A DNA stretch of 64,000 nucleotides from Casuarius casuarius (lineage: Eukaryota > Chordata > Aves > Casuariiformes > Casuariidae), in contig PTFA01000041.1 in assembly GCA_003342895.1 (NCBI GenBank), positions 5,661,271-5,725,270 of the forward strand, read 5' to 3'. Every line of letters begins with the position of its first letter. Within the stretch, counting starts at the first letter, position 1. This document shows positions 11,301 through 24,577 of this stretch, in pieces. A program made the position numbers and the translations under genes. The notes under the pieces were generated by a model, which was given only the letters and a program-made list of their open reading frames with translations, had not been told where the DNA came from and searched no databases.

Positions 11301-14220
11301 CATTGCACTTTTGCAGAATAAAATTAATCCTCCCTTTCCTCAACTTTCTCTGTAGCATAATGTCTGTATGCAACACTTGGCAAAAAAAAATGTAATAGTC
11401 TAAAGCCTGGATCTCACAAGTGGGTTCTCTGTAGGGAGACATGCTATTCTATAGAGTGTCACCATCCTCAGTTAAACTCTGTGATGGTGCAAGATTGTTT
11501 AGATCCATGGCCTGAATTTGAGCGCTCGAGGTGGTAGTCATAGTGTACTTCTTTCACAGTAGGGCTTGCTTATTAAAAAAGGGAAAAGTTGCAGTTGTGT
11601 TATATTCAGGTGAAATTCAGGAGCATGATTCAGAGCCTCCTGCCCAAGTCCGCAGGGTATGCTAGCAGTGCTCTAGGAGGTATGAGCTCACCTGTGTATC
11701 TTACTGGGGTGTTAGAAATCTTGTTCCAGTGTCAATGGTTGTGTTTGTTTCATCTGAAACCTAAGAAAAGAAAGGGTGGGCCACTTACCTGCACATTTAG
11801 TTGCAAGTAATGTCTTAATGTCATCACCAAGTTCTTCACTTTTTCAAGGATAAACCCTAAAGACCTTAGCGTAGGTTACAGGTGCCTGGAATCCTGCCCA
11901 AGGCAAGTGCAATTATGGGAGCCATAAAGTACACGCTGTGATAGCATGAGCATTTTCATAATTTAATGAGAGAGATCGTGTCAGTGTTGTTGATAAAAAT
12001 TCACTGTTTCAGTTTAAAAAAACAATACTGGTATAGTCGCCGGTGTACATTCAACTTTCATATGGGAAAAATACCTCAAAGTAGTATGAGTTCCTCGCTT
12101 CAGTATGGAAATATTTGTGCTATAAAACATTTTATACTGAAACAACTGTATCCCTATGTCTAATTTTTGTGGATAGGCAGACCTTGGTGAAGTAACTTAG
12201 CTTTAAAGGAATTAGAAGAAAGACCCTTGTTCCAGGTGTCCAGGATGCTGTGAAAAGAGACACAGAAACAAAAAAGGAGAAGGTGAATTTGTGTTACTGA
12301 TGGCTGTTCACAACATAGCTTTGAAGGATTAGTGATGAAGCAGTATTGTGAAAATGTGAAAAATCACTTTCACTGTGAAGGCCATGGAAGATCCAGTTTC
12401 TGCCATCTTAAAGTATAAGAAACTGATGCTGATTGATCTGTTACTATTTCCTGGGGATTTCAACATTGTAGGGAAAAGGTGATTTTTTTTTTTTCAAAAC
12501 ATGCTTTTAAATGTTTAATGATTTTTGGTTTGAGGATGGAGAGAGAGAAAAACTATGTTCCAGAATGCAGTGGCCCTTCATCAGTGTTTTATAATTAATA
12601 TTTAAGCCATCTTTGTGAAAGAGAAGCTTCGTTTCCATGTGAAAGGTTAGTATGCTCCCATCTTTAAAATCTCGCCAAGGCAGCGTCAGGAATTTTTCCA
12701 CGGATTTCCTCATACAACCTCAATAAATATGGAAATTACAAATTAAATGACATTTTTTTTTCCGACGAAGGAATACAGTGTCCAAATTCATTGAATTGTA
12801 ACTTTTATTTTTTCTTAATGTTGAAAGATAGGTATGCAAATTTTACTAAAAATATGCATAGTTAAATTTAGCCGTAAATACCAGCCAGGGATCTCTGCTT
12901 TGTTTATTGTCCAAGTCAATATGTCTGTGGAGAAAACCACCCACTGTGCAGGAATACACAGTTAGCTACTTGGAAATGTAGAAAGTTTAATTATGAACGT
13001 TTATTCTGAAAAAAAAAGTTAAGGCAGAGCACCAATTTTTTCATTATGATTTCAGCTAACAGAAATACAATGTATATGGTTTGTTTATCACTAACTGTTA
13101 TAAGACAAAACTCTTAATTTTTCTTCAGTGTGGCCATCTGTGTAACTGAGGTGGTTTGAAAGAAAATGGAGAGCGTGAATAAATGGTAGATTTCTTTAAC
13201 TTGCAAGGTAGATTCTTGCACTGTCACCGCTTTAATGAGGTAAATGAAATAAAAGCCTTGGCTGAAGAAAAAAAAAGGTGCAAACACTTGTATTGCTAAG
13301 GATATCTTTTTTAAATCGTAGTTTACCCTATAAATATATTAGTAGCAGGTTGTCCCAAAGATGGTTGTTTCCTATGTTGCTTTCTCATAAGCTCTTCTTG
13401 TATTTTTGTGGGTGGTGAAAGTAAAGTATCATTGCACTAGGCTTCTGATGGAAAGGTTAATTACTACTGGGGAACATGTGTTATAAACTGTGTTTGAATG
13501 TATTCTCTTGCTTAGAACAGAAAGCTCTGCAGGATTTTAATTACCAGAACAGTGTTCTCATTTCTTTTGTTTTTATAAGTCACTTACATGGAATACATTT
13601 TACCTATCTATATAAAAAAAAATACTGTCTGCAAAGAAGACATTTCTCCTGCCTGTCCAGAGTACGTGTAATGCCATAAGCATCTGTGCTCCTCATTGTT
13701 CTTCAGTGCATGTTTCTCTTTCCTAAGACTGTTCTACTGTAATATGAAGAATGTTCTTGAATGGTACTTCTACAATAGATGATAGTAATTAGATTTACTG
13801 TAAGGCAAAAAAATTAAAAATTGCATTATGGCTCATATTTGAATGTCATGACTTTCATCTGATGCGTAGATATACTTTTTTTCTTTGTGTATTTGTAGGA
13901 CTGATCCATGAGCTGAGCTTGTAGGTCATACAGTAATACAAATAATACATGATAACTGTGTGTGAAGAAAGGCTGGCAGCTTTACGGAGGAAATAAGAAA
14001 GGCCTCTTATTTCTGAACCTGGAGGTAGGTTCAGGAGAAGCAATTGCTTGCAATTTCCCTTCCCCCATACTCTGCATTTTTACAATACGATGGCTATTCC
14101 AGTGCTTTTAGTTAATCTCATTAAATGGTCCCATGTGTAGGACATTAAATGTCTTTATGGTAGAGAGGGAGTTTTGTTCTAAGTCGCTGGTGCATCAAGG
14201 GTTTCTTGGTAATATGCTTC
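8398..14220 (+). other. Intronic sequence, no gene seen
   Basis: AT-rich DNA without splice-flanked coding segments. A short element at about 11110-11130 (cccattgacttcaatg) is a self-complementary motif found in old sauropsid repeats. A T-tract lies at about 12483-12494. No ORF exceeds about 75 codons. Confidence 0.5.
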
Positions 14221-14221
14221 T

Positions 14222-14390
14222 GGTTGCCTAATATAGCAAGACAGGCACCACAGAGGCCTGTATACTGATGCCTACAGTGGTGATCCTTGAGCCCGGGTCC
14301 TAAGAGATGTTTAGGTGACTAATTTCCCGTAGATCTGAATGGGAGTTTAAGTTCCTAAGTAGGATTTAGGAGCCCAAATACCTTTCCCAC
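14222..14390. repeat. Ancient sauropsid interspersed repeat fragment
   Basis: Blocks such as gatctgaatgggagtttaa, cctaagtaggatttagg and gagcccaaatacctt match, in order, a family I remember from turtle and bird DNA with 'gatctgggcctaagt…gggagttaggcacctaaatacctt' cores. It is heavily diverged. Confidence 0.4.
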
Positions 14391-14614
14391 TCTTGGACCT
14401 CTCCATGAATAAAGCTTACTTCTCCAATATAGCCCCTTAACTCCCCATACGTCCCTGCATTCTTCCATGCATATTCCTCGTTGGCTCTTTACTGTTAGTT
14501 GCAATTTGAATGCTTAATTATGCCTATGTTATGGGATATGTTTCTTTCTAATCTTATCTTGTATTTCTTTGGATTGTCTGTTCCTTTTCAGCTCTTTCTA
14601 CTCTTATACTTTGC

Positions 14615-14615
14615 N
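14615..14615. other. Ambiguous base (N)
   Basis: This is the only undetermined base I noticed. It lies in unremarkable AT-rich sequence and affects no called feature. Confidence 0.95.
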
Positions 14616-17600
14616 TACCTAATAAAGGCACTAGCACACGTAATTTCCAGTGCCTAGTAGCTTGTCTGTTGCACTGGCATGTGCGAGGCGTCATACCTTT
14701 GGTAGTAATAAAGCTACATACCCTGTAAAGGTGCTATAAAAGAAATCATTAAGGCTCGAAATTGATGGGGTTATGACTATTTTTTTCACTCGGTCCAATT
14801 TCTGACCAATGTATGCCCAATTTGCATGTCAGCTGAATTCTGCTTCATTTGACTGACAAAAGGGGTAGGGCTAGGGGTACTTGCCACAAGTAATTAAATA
14901 CTTCAGAAATTTTTTTCGTTCTAGTGCTTTTGCCATTGAAATGACTCTGCTGGTTTATCTTCTGAAATTAGCAGTAGTAAATTAGAGCATAAAAGAACCT
15001 TTCCTATGATCACACTTTTCCTTTCTTTAGTTTGCTATGCAGATTATCTGTTATGGAAGGTGTGTTAATACTTTCTTCCCACACTAGACTTTCAACTTGC
15101 ATAGTACAATTTTCCTTAAAGTGTAGCAGAAGTGGAAAGGAATAAAAACAGATGTAAACAAGGACTCAAGTGTTAACAAATGCTGTAAAACCCACCATCC
15201 TTCAATTGCAGTGTTGTTTTTTTCATGTGATCATGAACCAAATTTTGCCCCTCCTCCCCGGCACTCTGCCTGCCCATCCTTGTGCAAATAATTGCACTGC
15301 CTTGATTGTGCACCAGACCATAGCAGTCCTTCGAAAGAAAGATCCCCTGCCCGATATCCTGGTAGATGAAAGCAACCAAAAGAAGGCAAATAGTGTGCAT
15401 GCGTTGGCTCCCCTTGCTGCCCAAATGATGAGCTGGACAAGTGTCAGTAGCTGCTCTAGTGAGGATGATGAGGAAAAGAAAAAGCTTCTACACTTGGGAG
15501 GAATAGGGAAAGGATGAACAAGTGGAGTGAGAAGGTCCTTTTTTTTCCATACATCTCAAAGGATCAGGGAGTGACAGAACAGGAGACCATAGGAAAGCAA
15601 ATGTGGTAAATTAGGTAGGGAACAGCTGCAGTGTTGGTGATCCTTGAGGGACATTGTGCCTGTGGTGACAGGGCTTCTTCCATTCCTTTGTTCATCTCTG
15701 GGGTTGTTACCTGGTGCCATATGCTACCTCTACGAATGCACTTATGAACCTTCTATTTAAAAGCTATCTAGCTCCTCCCAAACCATTATTACTAACTTGC
15801 TGCCATATCAGATGCACCTGAGAATTCAATCTATAGAATCTCTTCTGAGAAGTGTCTGAATCTTTCTGAATGTCAAATATAACCATGTGAAATGTCCAAA
15901 TATTTAGTAAATTTCAAATTATTTTTAGTCTAATCTAAAATTTACTGTACATTTTTACAAGGAAATGCTCATGTTTCCCATGCAGTGGATTTTTTTGTTG
16001 CTTTAATGCAGTGTGAATAAGCATTTTTAATGATGGAAATGCAGAACAGGAATGGCTTGTTGATGGATGTGGTATTTCCACTTGCTCTGTATCTATTACT
16101 ATAGTACCATATTAATGTCAGTGCTTCTGAGAGATTATGCTGGTGGAAAACATGATCACTGGATCTGACCTCCTTGGAAGCAAAGGTTTTTCCAGGTCAT
16201 GAAAGGCTGCATATTTAGCTCATGACTAGCATAGAACTCTTTTCCTGTCATAACTGAAACGCTGACACCTGGTTTACACTTAAAAGTGTTATTGAATAGG
16301 ACTATCAGGGAGAGATACGAATTTTTTGCTGACATAGCCCTGCCAGCATAAGCCCTAGTGCAGATGCTGTGTAACAAGTCCTTTTTTACCTGTACATTTT
16401 ACTTCTCTTGAGCAACCGGTATAAGTTGCATAGGAAGAAGAGTTTTGTTAGTATAATTTCCATCCTAACCTTTCTAGTGCAAATCAGCTATAGGTCTCAT
16501 CCTGCAGGGACTCATATGCAAGCTTATCACTACATGCACAGATAATATCATAGGCTTTGCTTATGTTACTCTAAGAGTGACCTCTAGAGCCGTTCTAAGA
16601 ATAGTATGTGGTCTCTGTCTCCTATTCATCCTCTGCATGGTTATCTTACAGTTGTAAATTGTGTGAATAGCACCTGGCATTGCATGAATTTTCAAGTTTA
16701 TCACTTGTACTGTTGGTGATTCTAGTCCTGAAAATAGTTTTGGGGCACTGTTAGGACACAATACAGAAGTAACCATTGGTTAATTGAAATACCTGTGGAA
16801 AGAAAGGAGGCTGGATGCAGATATGACAGTGAATGGTAAGGCAGGAAGCTCTGCAGTAGGGAAGCTTCTTCCCTGTCTTGTGACATACAGCAAATAAACT
16901 ACAGTGTGAGAAGTACAAAAGTGGAAGCTTCCTTGGGTGACTCCATCCAAGGAAGAATAAGTGTTTCTAAGCACATGAGGGATCAGGATTGTCCTTTGCT
17001 GAACCTACATGCAGTGCCATAAACCACAGGTGGTTCTAAAATTAGTAGTGAAACAGCAGAGACCAGATTATAAATAGTATAAGTGAATAAGAATGGGGTC
17101 TTGAAAGCTTTTTCTGGTTTCTTAAGATGCAGTACCTGCCTGTCTGTTTAATTATCTTTCTTCTAGATGTTCTCTCTCAGTAGGAAGTAATGATCTAAAG
17201 AGTGGGCTCTTAGTGGCTTTCTGCAGGAAGGACTCCCTCTTCTATTACACAGAGAGATAGATCCTAACTGAAAACTACAGCTAGCCTCTAGGCTATCTAT
17301 TTTGGTATTTGTTCAAGTTGTTTTATAACGTATGAAAGTAACATCAGAAATGAAGGCGGGACCAGATACCAGAACATTACTTGCACTAGCAGAATTAATT
17401 TCATGTCACTTAAAAAACTCTCTGCTGTGGGAATTTGGGCTTATTCTTCTATTTTTGGGACTGAAATACAAATGACTTGAATGAACTAGGTGATGTTTTA
17501 TTTGAAACAAAGCTTTCCTTTTTCCTCAAAGGTTTTTTCAAGGGATGCTGAAAGCTCATTTCAAATAATGCTGCCAGAACCAAAGCTGCACATGTAAGCT

Positions 17601-19000
17601 CTGTGGTCCTGCACAGAGGTTGATGAACCAGCTAAGGTTAATAGAAATTGGTATTTTCATTTGAAGTCCTAGAGACTTACCTTGGAAGTGCATGAATTTG
17701 TAGGCTTGCAGTCTCTTCAGTAGATGAATCTAGTCAAGGATGGCAAGTAGAGATATAATCATGGAATTGGATGCAGTCATAATCATAAAAGGGAGATATT
17801 TTGAGATGGAGAAATTGCAGTTCACTCCCTGCAGTTACTGGTCCATTCACAGGGGCCATTTAACAAAAGACCTCTGAGTTAATGATTGCTGTTCTATGAC
17901 AGGAATACTGTACTTATTGTACACTGAACACAAAGGTCTCTGATCCATATTCGTGCCTTGTTTCCTACTTGGGATTCAGCACTACATGGTGGTAACTCTC
18001 TGCTTCATGCAGGAAAGCGTTCTGCTGTGATATCAGTGAGTGGTAGTATAAGAAGAACATCCATTTTCCATGCATTTAAACTATTACTGTGGGTAGGTGT
18101 AATTATTGAGCATCCCTGTAGAGTCATACAAAAATGTTGTCTCTGTGCAATGATGTTGGTTCTGGAATGCAGCAGTGCCAGTCTGTGACACTCTGAGTTT
18201 GGGGTCTAAGTGTTGCTAGAAATTGTACCTGGGAAAATGGTTACTGAGGCTCTAAAGCACAGTGCTACATTTCAGGCTCTGCTTTAAGTACCAGGGCTTT
18301 GCCAAACAATACATATAATTTAAATTAATTTAATATGAAAAAAACATGTTGAAGATGAACCAATGGAAGAAGAGAACTTCCTAACAAAGAATATTGACTT
18401 TGCATATTAACCTCATTAACTTAATGCTGTCTCTTAGTATTGTAAAATTGTTCATGTGAAAATAATAGCTGTTGAACTACTTATAGGCTAATAGGTGGTG
18501 ACTGTAGTCACTAGGACTTTGAATAGCTGTGGCTGTTGATTACACAGATTAAAAGTGAGTGCAATTTTCAGTATGACTGACTTTCCAAAAACTCGCAATA
18601 TCTGGGAGAATGAGCCAGCGCTTTCTGTCCTTCCATTTGACTTTCATGGCCACAGACACTGGGTTCTAATGCATATTGAATTCTAGGAGTGGAAAATGAA
18701 ATCCTTTGCCTTCCATCCGTAATAGAGACGTGTGTGGTGGCATGCCATATGCTTATTTTAAATTGTTTAAAATTGCAGCTATAGTAGCCAAATGTGGGAT
18801 TGCGTTAGTGGTTATTCCCATACAGTGGGACATGGTCTGTTTAAACAACTGATTGGTTATAGATGTTTGTATTATTCATAGCACTAATTTTTCATGCACT
18901 CCATTCCTTGTGTTTTTTCTCCTCATATCTGAACTGTCTGTACGTCTTCTTGCATCCACTGTGATTTCTCAGTAAATGCTCGTTCCCAAGTTCCTTCTCT

Positions 19001-19030
19001 ATTCTCTCTCTCTCTTTTTTTTTTTTTTTC
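19001..19030. repeat. CT microsatellite followed by poly-T
   Basis: A CT dinucleotide run passes directly into an uninterrupted T-run. It resembles a polypyrimidine tract but no coding segment follows it. Confidence 0.9.
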
Positions 19031-22000
19031 TCTAGGGCCTAATTATGAAACAGCTTCAAATAAATACAATTTTTTAACAAAAAACATTCAGCTTCCTGTG
19101 AACAATGGGCTGAATTTTTCTCTTTATTCTTGGGGAGTTCTTATTCAGTTGGAGTGCTTTGCAGTTGGCTAGGCCTGAGATTTCTGGGAGCTGTAATTGT
19201 GTCTCATTAATTCTTACAGTAATGTAGGGTAACTATAAGGAGCATGCAATTAGTGGTCTGGTCAATGAATAGAGCAGTTAATCAGCAGACAAAGGATGGG
19301 GCTCAGGACCTATTAGGCTGAAAGGAAGTGTTACTATTGTCACAGGCAGTAGGAATGCGTGCAGACATGCCTTAAAGTTGAACTGTTTAAGGGAACTCTG
19401 TATGTCTTTTTGCTAAACCAGTTTTCCTGCCTATTCCACTACTTAAGAAAGATTCATTTAAGGTTAACTATTGAAAGTCAGAGACCATAGCCGGGTTTTC
19501 ATAGGCTGAACAGGTTGCTTAGTATATTCTCTCACCTTAACAGAGGCAGCCACAGGTCTTATCAAAAAAATAGAAAGGGCCAAAGAGATGTAAGACATCC
19601 TTAGCTGTTCCTCTGTCATCAGAAAATGGTCAATGCATGGAGGAGAGCGATAAAGTTTAAACCAGCCATTGTGCTGATTGTCAGTCAGTCATACTCTGCA
19701 TGTTTGTCTTCATAATGAACCTTGTTTGTTCTAAATGGCTGTGCTTTCAGTGGATGTAAATGTATGCAAATAGTCATAATAGTTTAAAAATGGTAGCTCT
19801 TACAGTAACAATCTTTCCTGCTTTTATGAAGCCCCTGTCTTTTACTGTATCACCTAGGGTTTAAAATGCAAAAATTACTCCAGCTCTAGACAGGATTTTG
19901 GGTTTTTTTTGTTAGCTCCAGATCAGAACTTCCAATTGTTTCTTCTTTCGAAAAAACATAAACCTCATCAATCCTGTGAAATGTTATGACATATGATGTT
20001 TATAAAGAAAAATACTTTATCAATAAAACACTGCCCTTGAGTAACTCTTATTTCTAGTTCAGTATTGCTTCAAATAGAAAGTCATTTCTTCTCTTAAGTA
20101 AAACAGACACTTGACATAAAAAAGCAGTAATTAAAATAACTTTTTTTGGGAAAAAAAGGGAATTGAACTTTAATAATTAACTTATATCCTGAGCCTAATG
20201 TTTTTCTCAAAACCAGAAGTAATTTTTTACTGTCTTTGTATTAACAGGTCTGTAGCTTTATCTCTTCTCACGGTATTCACATCAGCAGCAAGTAACGTTA
20301 GAAGAATAAAGTCTCTCCGGCTTTATATTAAGGATTCAATTATTCTATATAATTAGTCCTGATTTGTTAAATATTTGAAACATTTTCTACTCTGAGGTAT
20401 GGAACAGCATACTGGACTGATCAGAACCACAAATGACTTGTACCTTTACTCAGAAAATGCTTCTTATCAAATAATAAGGAAGATTAAGCCTAAGTCTGTC
20501 TCTCTCTTTTTCTGTTTGGATTTTATTCCCATGAGCAATATCAGTTTTGTCCACAATATCTCATGTATTTCTGTTCCCTTGAAATACAAAGAAGCAATGT
20601 ATTATGGTATAAATTAGGTAGATTTAATGTAATATATAACTCGTGCCTTGAATATAAAATACCTGAGTGAGGTATAAGGTATTTTGCTGATGCCGTCATT
20701 GTCATCCGTTGGTTTTTCATACTTCTGTACATGGTTTTGAAACATTTAGGGGCTGGGGAATCTTGGGAATAACAGTTTTCATATGCCATACATAGGAAGT
20801 CTTTCCAAGGTCACATTTCCCTTTACTGTGCCTTCTTTCAGAAAACAGGACTGACCTACCCAGCAAATTGAGAAGATAGTACTATTTCCACACTCTGAAC
20901 GTGACTCTTACCTCACATATACATTCCTTTTCCATTTAATCAGAAAGTGATTTCTTATCTGGTGTCTGACAGTGTCAAAAAAGTTGCCACTCAGTATCAC
21001 TGATAAACAGAGGTTTAACAGATACTACCCTTTTGTTCCAGTATTGTTTTCCCTGTTGAAACGTAAGTTCAGTCATGTGAGGCTATTGACCTGGAAAGGG
21101 TCTTGAATAATTCCGAAGTCACTGAAATATTGGTTGGGGAGGTGGCAGATTAATTGTGGTCTTCCACAAGAACATGATGTTATGACTGGAATGTGTGTTA
21201 TGATAAAAATGTGCAAGTGTTCCTTAAGATGTAAAGATAGATTAAAGGTCTTTAACCTTCTCTTAAATTAACAAAATATTCATCTTGGTATCTCTCTATA
21301 TGCAGACACACACATATATTTTTACTAAGCAGTAAGAACTAGTGTAACTCTGATGGGTAGTGTAGGGCAAGGTAGGTTCAACTGCAATTTAAAAACTCTC
21401 TTGCTGCCTCGAGAATTTCTCTTTTTCTCTTTCTGAATGTAGTGCGATTCTTATCTAGTGTACCTGGCATGTTGCACAATTCTCGACTCCATATGAATCA
21501 CAAAGTAGAAAAAGTTTACAGATGCCGACTAAAAATGTAATGTCACTATATTTTAAGTTGCATTAGCTTTAAAGAAAGCCTGTTGTAGTTACCCTGTTTC
21601 TTCTGGTACAACATGTAATTGTCATAACATATAAATATCTGGAAGTTACTGTCTGATTTAAGCTAGTTGTCTATGCTTTGTCTATTGTCAGAACAGAGAG
21701 ACTATCACTGGCTATTCATCCCATCTGTTTTAAACTTTGTTCATGAGTATTTCTTTAAGTGGCAGCGCTGACCTTTTTAATGCTGTTGCTGCTTAAGCTA
21801 GTACTATCATGAAATCCCCCTCCCGTTATAAAAGAGAACCTAGATGACTAGCTAAGAAAATACCTGATTTTAAAAGATGGCTGAAATGAGGTGAGATGAA
21901 TCCCTTCATAGTGAAATTCATTCCATTAAAACTATTTCATGTATTGTTTGCATAGCATTTCCATCCTGAAGACTCATTCTAGGGTATAAAACTGGGGTGC

Positions 22001-22919
22001 AGAACTAATAAGTCATTTTCTTAGTTAGTGGAGGAATGAATTTGTAGGATGTACAGTAATGCTGCTAAAAATGGATCACTGAAGTTCTCCCTTCTTTTTT
22101 TTGAATATAAGCCTAAGTTGGGACTTAGGAAGAATAAGCTATTTAAGTCCAAAATAGTGACTACAGGAGTGCCTCCTTAAGTGCAGTCTAGCCCTGGATA
22201 CACCTAAACTGGAAAAAGGACTTTAAAGTTCAGTGGTGCCTGGAGTGTCGTTACAATGTTGGCCCAAAGCCCCAGTTTTGGCAGAGCTGAGTGGAGCTTG
22301 TTGCCTTGCTCCTCCTTAGGCTTGGCTGGGATCCAGAAATAATGGTGTTCTGGGATGAGAGTTACCTGGGAGAACTGATCTGGTAAATGTTCTCAGAGCA
22401 CACCCAGTATCCATGGACAGGTTTATCTCCTCATAAAATGCGGTGATAGCTGCTACTGCTGGGACAAGGATGGTGCAGCTCCATTTTATATAACCTTCTA
22501 GTGGTTAGATAGTCATCCAAGAAATGTCTGAGTGGGTTTGTATCCATGTTCCCAGTTGCCTGGTGGAGTACTCTGACTCCTAGAGTAGAAGCTAGTCTAA
22601 ACTAGCAAAAGAAGATGGTTCTAGTCTTTTAATGGCTTTGCATGTAAAAAAGCTTGTCTGAAATTTGAACCAGAATCAATTCAGTCGCCCAGAAGAGAAT
22701 ATTGAGTGTGTGGCATACTGTTTGCGGTTTGTCATAGGAAATAAGCTGCTGTATACATTATGTGCTGTAACTGTTATATAACATTTTCTATATACATCTT
22801 CAGTGAACAGTCAGCCTGACTGTAACAAGAGCATAAATCAAAATGGCCAGAAGCAAGAAAAGGTAGTCCTTCTGGAGGGCAGTACTGAAAGGGCACATTG
22901 TGTGACTTTTGCTCCTCAC

Positions 22920-22957
22920 TTCACTATATTAAAGGATTAATTCACTATATTAAAGGA
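22920..22957. repeat. Short tandem duplication, 21-bp period
   Basis: The 17-mer ttcactatattaaagga occurs twice without mismatch, at 22920-22936 and 22941-22957, separated by ttaa. It is a recent local duplication. Confidence 0.9.
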
Positions 22958-23566
22958 GGAGATAAAATCCTTTCTGACCTATCATTCTAGCAATTTTGAC
23001 CTGTGATGATTTTGGGCATCTATACACAACTTAAAGATTGTGGCTGACATCATGATATTGTTACTATATTGCAAAAATACTCCTGCATATCTGCTTTTGC
23101 TACCCAAACCCCTGTTGGAGTAGTAATGGACACTGTACTTAGTGAATATCTTTTGAATTGCATGTAAGAATGACTAGTTTTCTTGCAAAGACCTGGGAAA
23201 TAAAGAGTGGAAAGCATTGGCAATAGCATGATGACATATATTAATTCACAGAAGGAGAGGAAAGAAACCTTTTTTTTAAGTGTGAAATACTTAACTGAAG
23301 GACCAGAGGAGGGTGGAGGAAGTGGATTAACTATAGTGGTGCCCCATGCCCTAAAGAGAAGTCAGGAAATGTATGAAAGGGATTTTGAACAGCATGAACT
23401 TCTCCCAGGAGTAAAGTCCATAGCGACAGGAATTAGCCAAGAGTTGATGCACCTCAGTGTGCATCTCTTCACTGTCTGCTATTTCTGCATCAGCTTCAAG
23501 TTTCTTGTGATCCCCCTGAGTTTCACATAACTTTCTTCCTATCCACATTTATGTCTTACTATCACA

Positions 23567-23733
23567 ATGTAAGAACAGTCATACAGGATCAGACTAAACA
23601 TCTGTCTAGCCGGGTATCCTGTTTCTGACAGCAGCCTGGGGGAGAGTATGAGAAAATGTCAAGCATGTAATGATCCTTTCTTGGTGTACTCTCCTACCTT
23701 CTACTGAATCATGGCTTTGGGACTTCCTGAGCC
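23567..23733 (-). mobile_element. CR1-type LINE, 3' end fragment
   Basis: Read on the plus strand it begins aagaacagtcatacaggatc, then agactaaacatctgtctagc and gggtatcctgtttctgacag. This is the reverse complement of the CR1 3' end that reads 'gacagg…ggatac…gggctagatgga…gtctgacccagtatggc…ttctt'. The element therefore lies on the minus strand with its 3' end at the left. It is about 165 bp and 5' truncated. Confidence 0.8.
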
Positions 23734-24390
23734 AGAGATAATACTAACATTTTTCTTCCCTCCTCTCAGTTCCATTAATGGTGCAAGCATTTGAGACTTA
23801 TTTTCTCTTTTCTTCGCAACTATTTTCTTACTTTCTTACATGCAGTATCCTATGCAAGTGCTCATTCCTGAGCTGAACCGTAGAGCTACAACATCCATTT
23901 CCCTGTTTAAATTCCTCTTGGAGACTTGCTTCTTCCTTGACATCTACCTGGATAAGCCATTTGCTAATTTAGTTCATTTATTTACTCTGTCGGTTAACCA
24001 CTCATTTCTGTGAGGGGAAGGGTGTGTGTGGGGGTCTCTAGGGAGGCTGCTGGCTGTGCAAGCTCCAGCAGGATGGCTCCGCTTTAGCTGCTCTGCTAGA
24101 GAACAGGAAGGAGTTAAGGCAGTAACAAAGTAAGTGCAAGACAAAATAGATGAAAACTAATAGTTCCAGGAGCCTTTCAACTCTAGAAACCTAGTGTTTC
24201 TGCGTAAGACAAACTTGTGCAATCAAAGTCATAGTATGACAGGAAATAAGCCACTTGCACTGTTTTTAAATGAAGTGGATAATCAAATGATAAAATCATT
24301 TATTTGGCTCCTGGTACCCAACAAGTTGTGGCTGGTTCCTTTCTAAATCAAACCTGGTTTGAAAAGGATAAATGGTGTGACACGGCACAC

Positions 24391-24412
24391 TGCCTCCCTC
24401 CCTCCCTCCTCC
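24391..24412. repeat. CCTCCCTCC polypyrimidine repeat
   Basis: A short run of CCTC units on the plus strand; simple sequence. Confidence 0.8.
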
Positions 24413-24528
24413 TTGCAGCAGGAAGTAAATGTCTCTGTGGAAGAACTATAGTGTGAGCAAACACAATATTGAGCCAGGAAATGTGCATGCAGGAGCATGT
24501 GTATACCTGAAGGAAAGTGTAGATCTTA

Positions 24529-24577
24529 AAAAAACAAAACAAAACAACCCCCCCCCAAAACACACACACACCAACCA
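24529..24577. repeat. Compound simple repeat (AAAAC)n, C-run, (CA)n
   Basis: AAAAC pentamers pass into a run of nine C residues, then A-run and CA repeats. The minus-strand ORF through it is a low-complexity artefact. Confidence 0.9.

Larger units (their letters stand above)
14616..23566 (+). other. Intronic sequence, no gene seen
   Basis: AT-rich DNA. The longest plus-strand ORF (15170-15517, 115 codons) has a mixed, mostly non-coding composition with a short acidic then basic tail. A possible MIR-like relic lies near 19245-19330 (gtggtctgg…atagagcag…gctcaggacc). I see no convincing exon. Confidence 0.5.
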
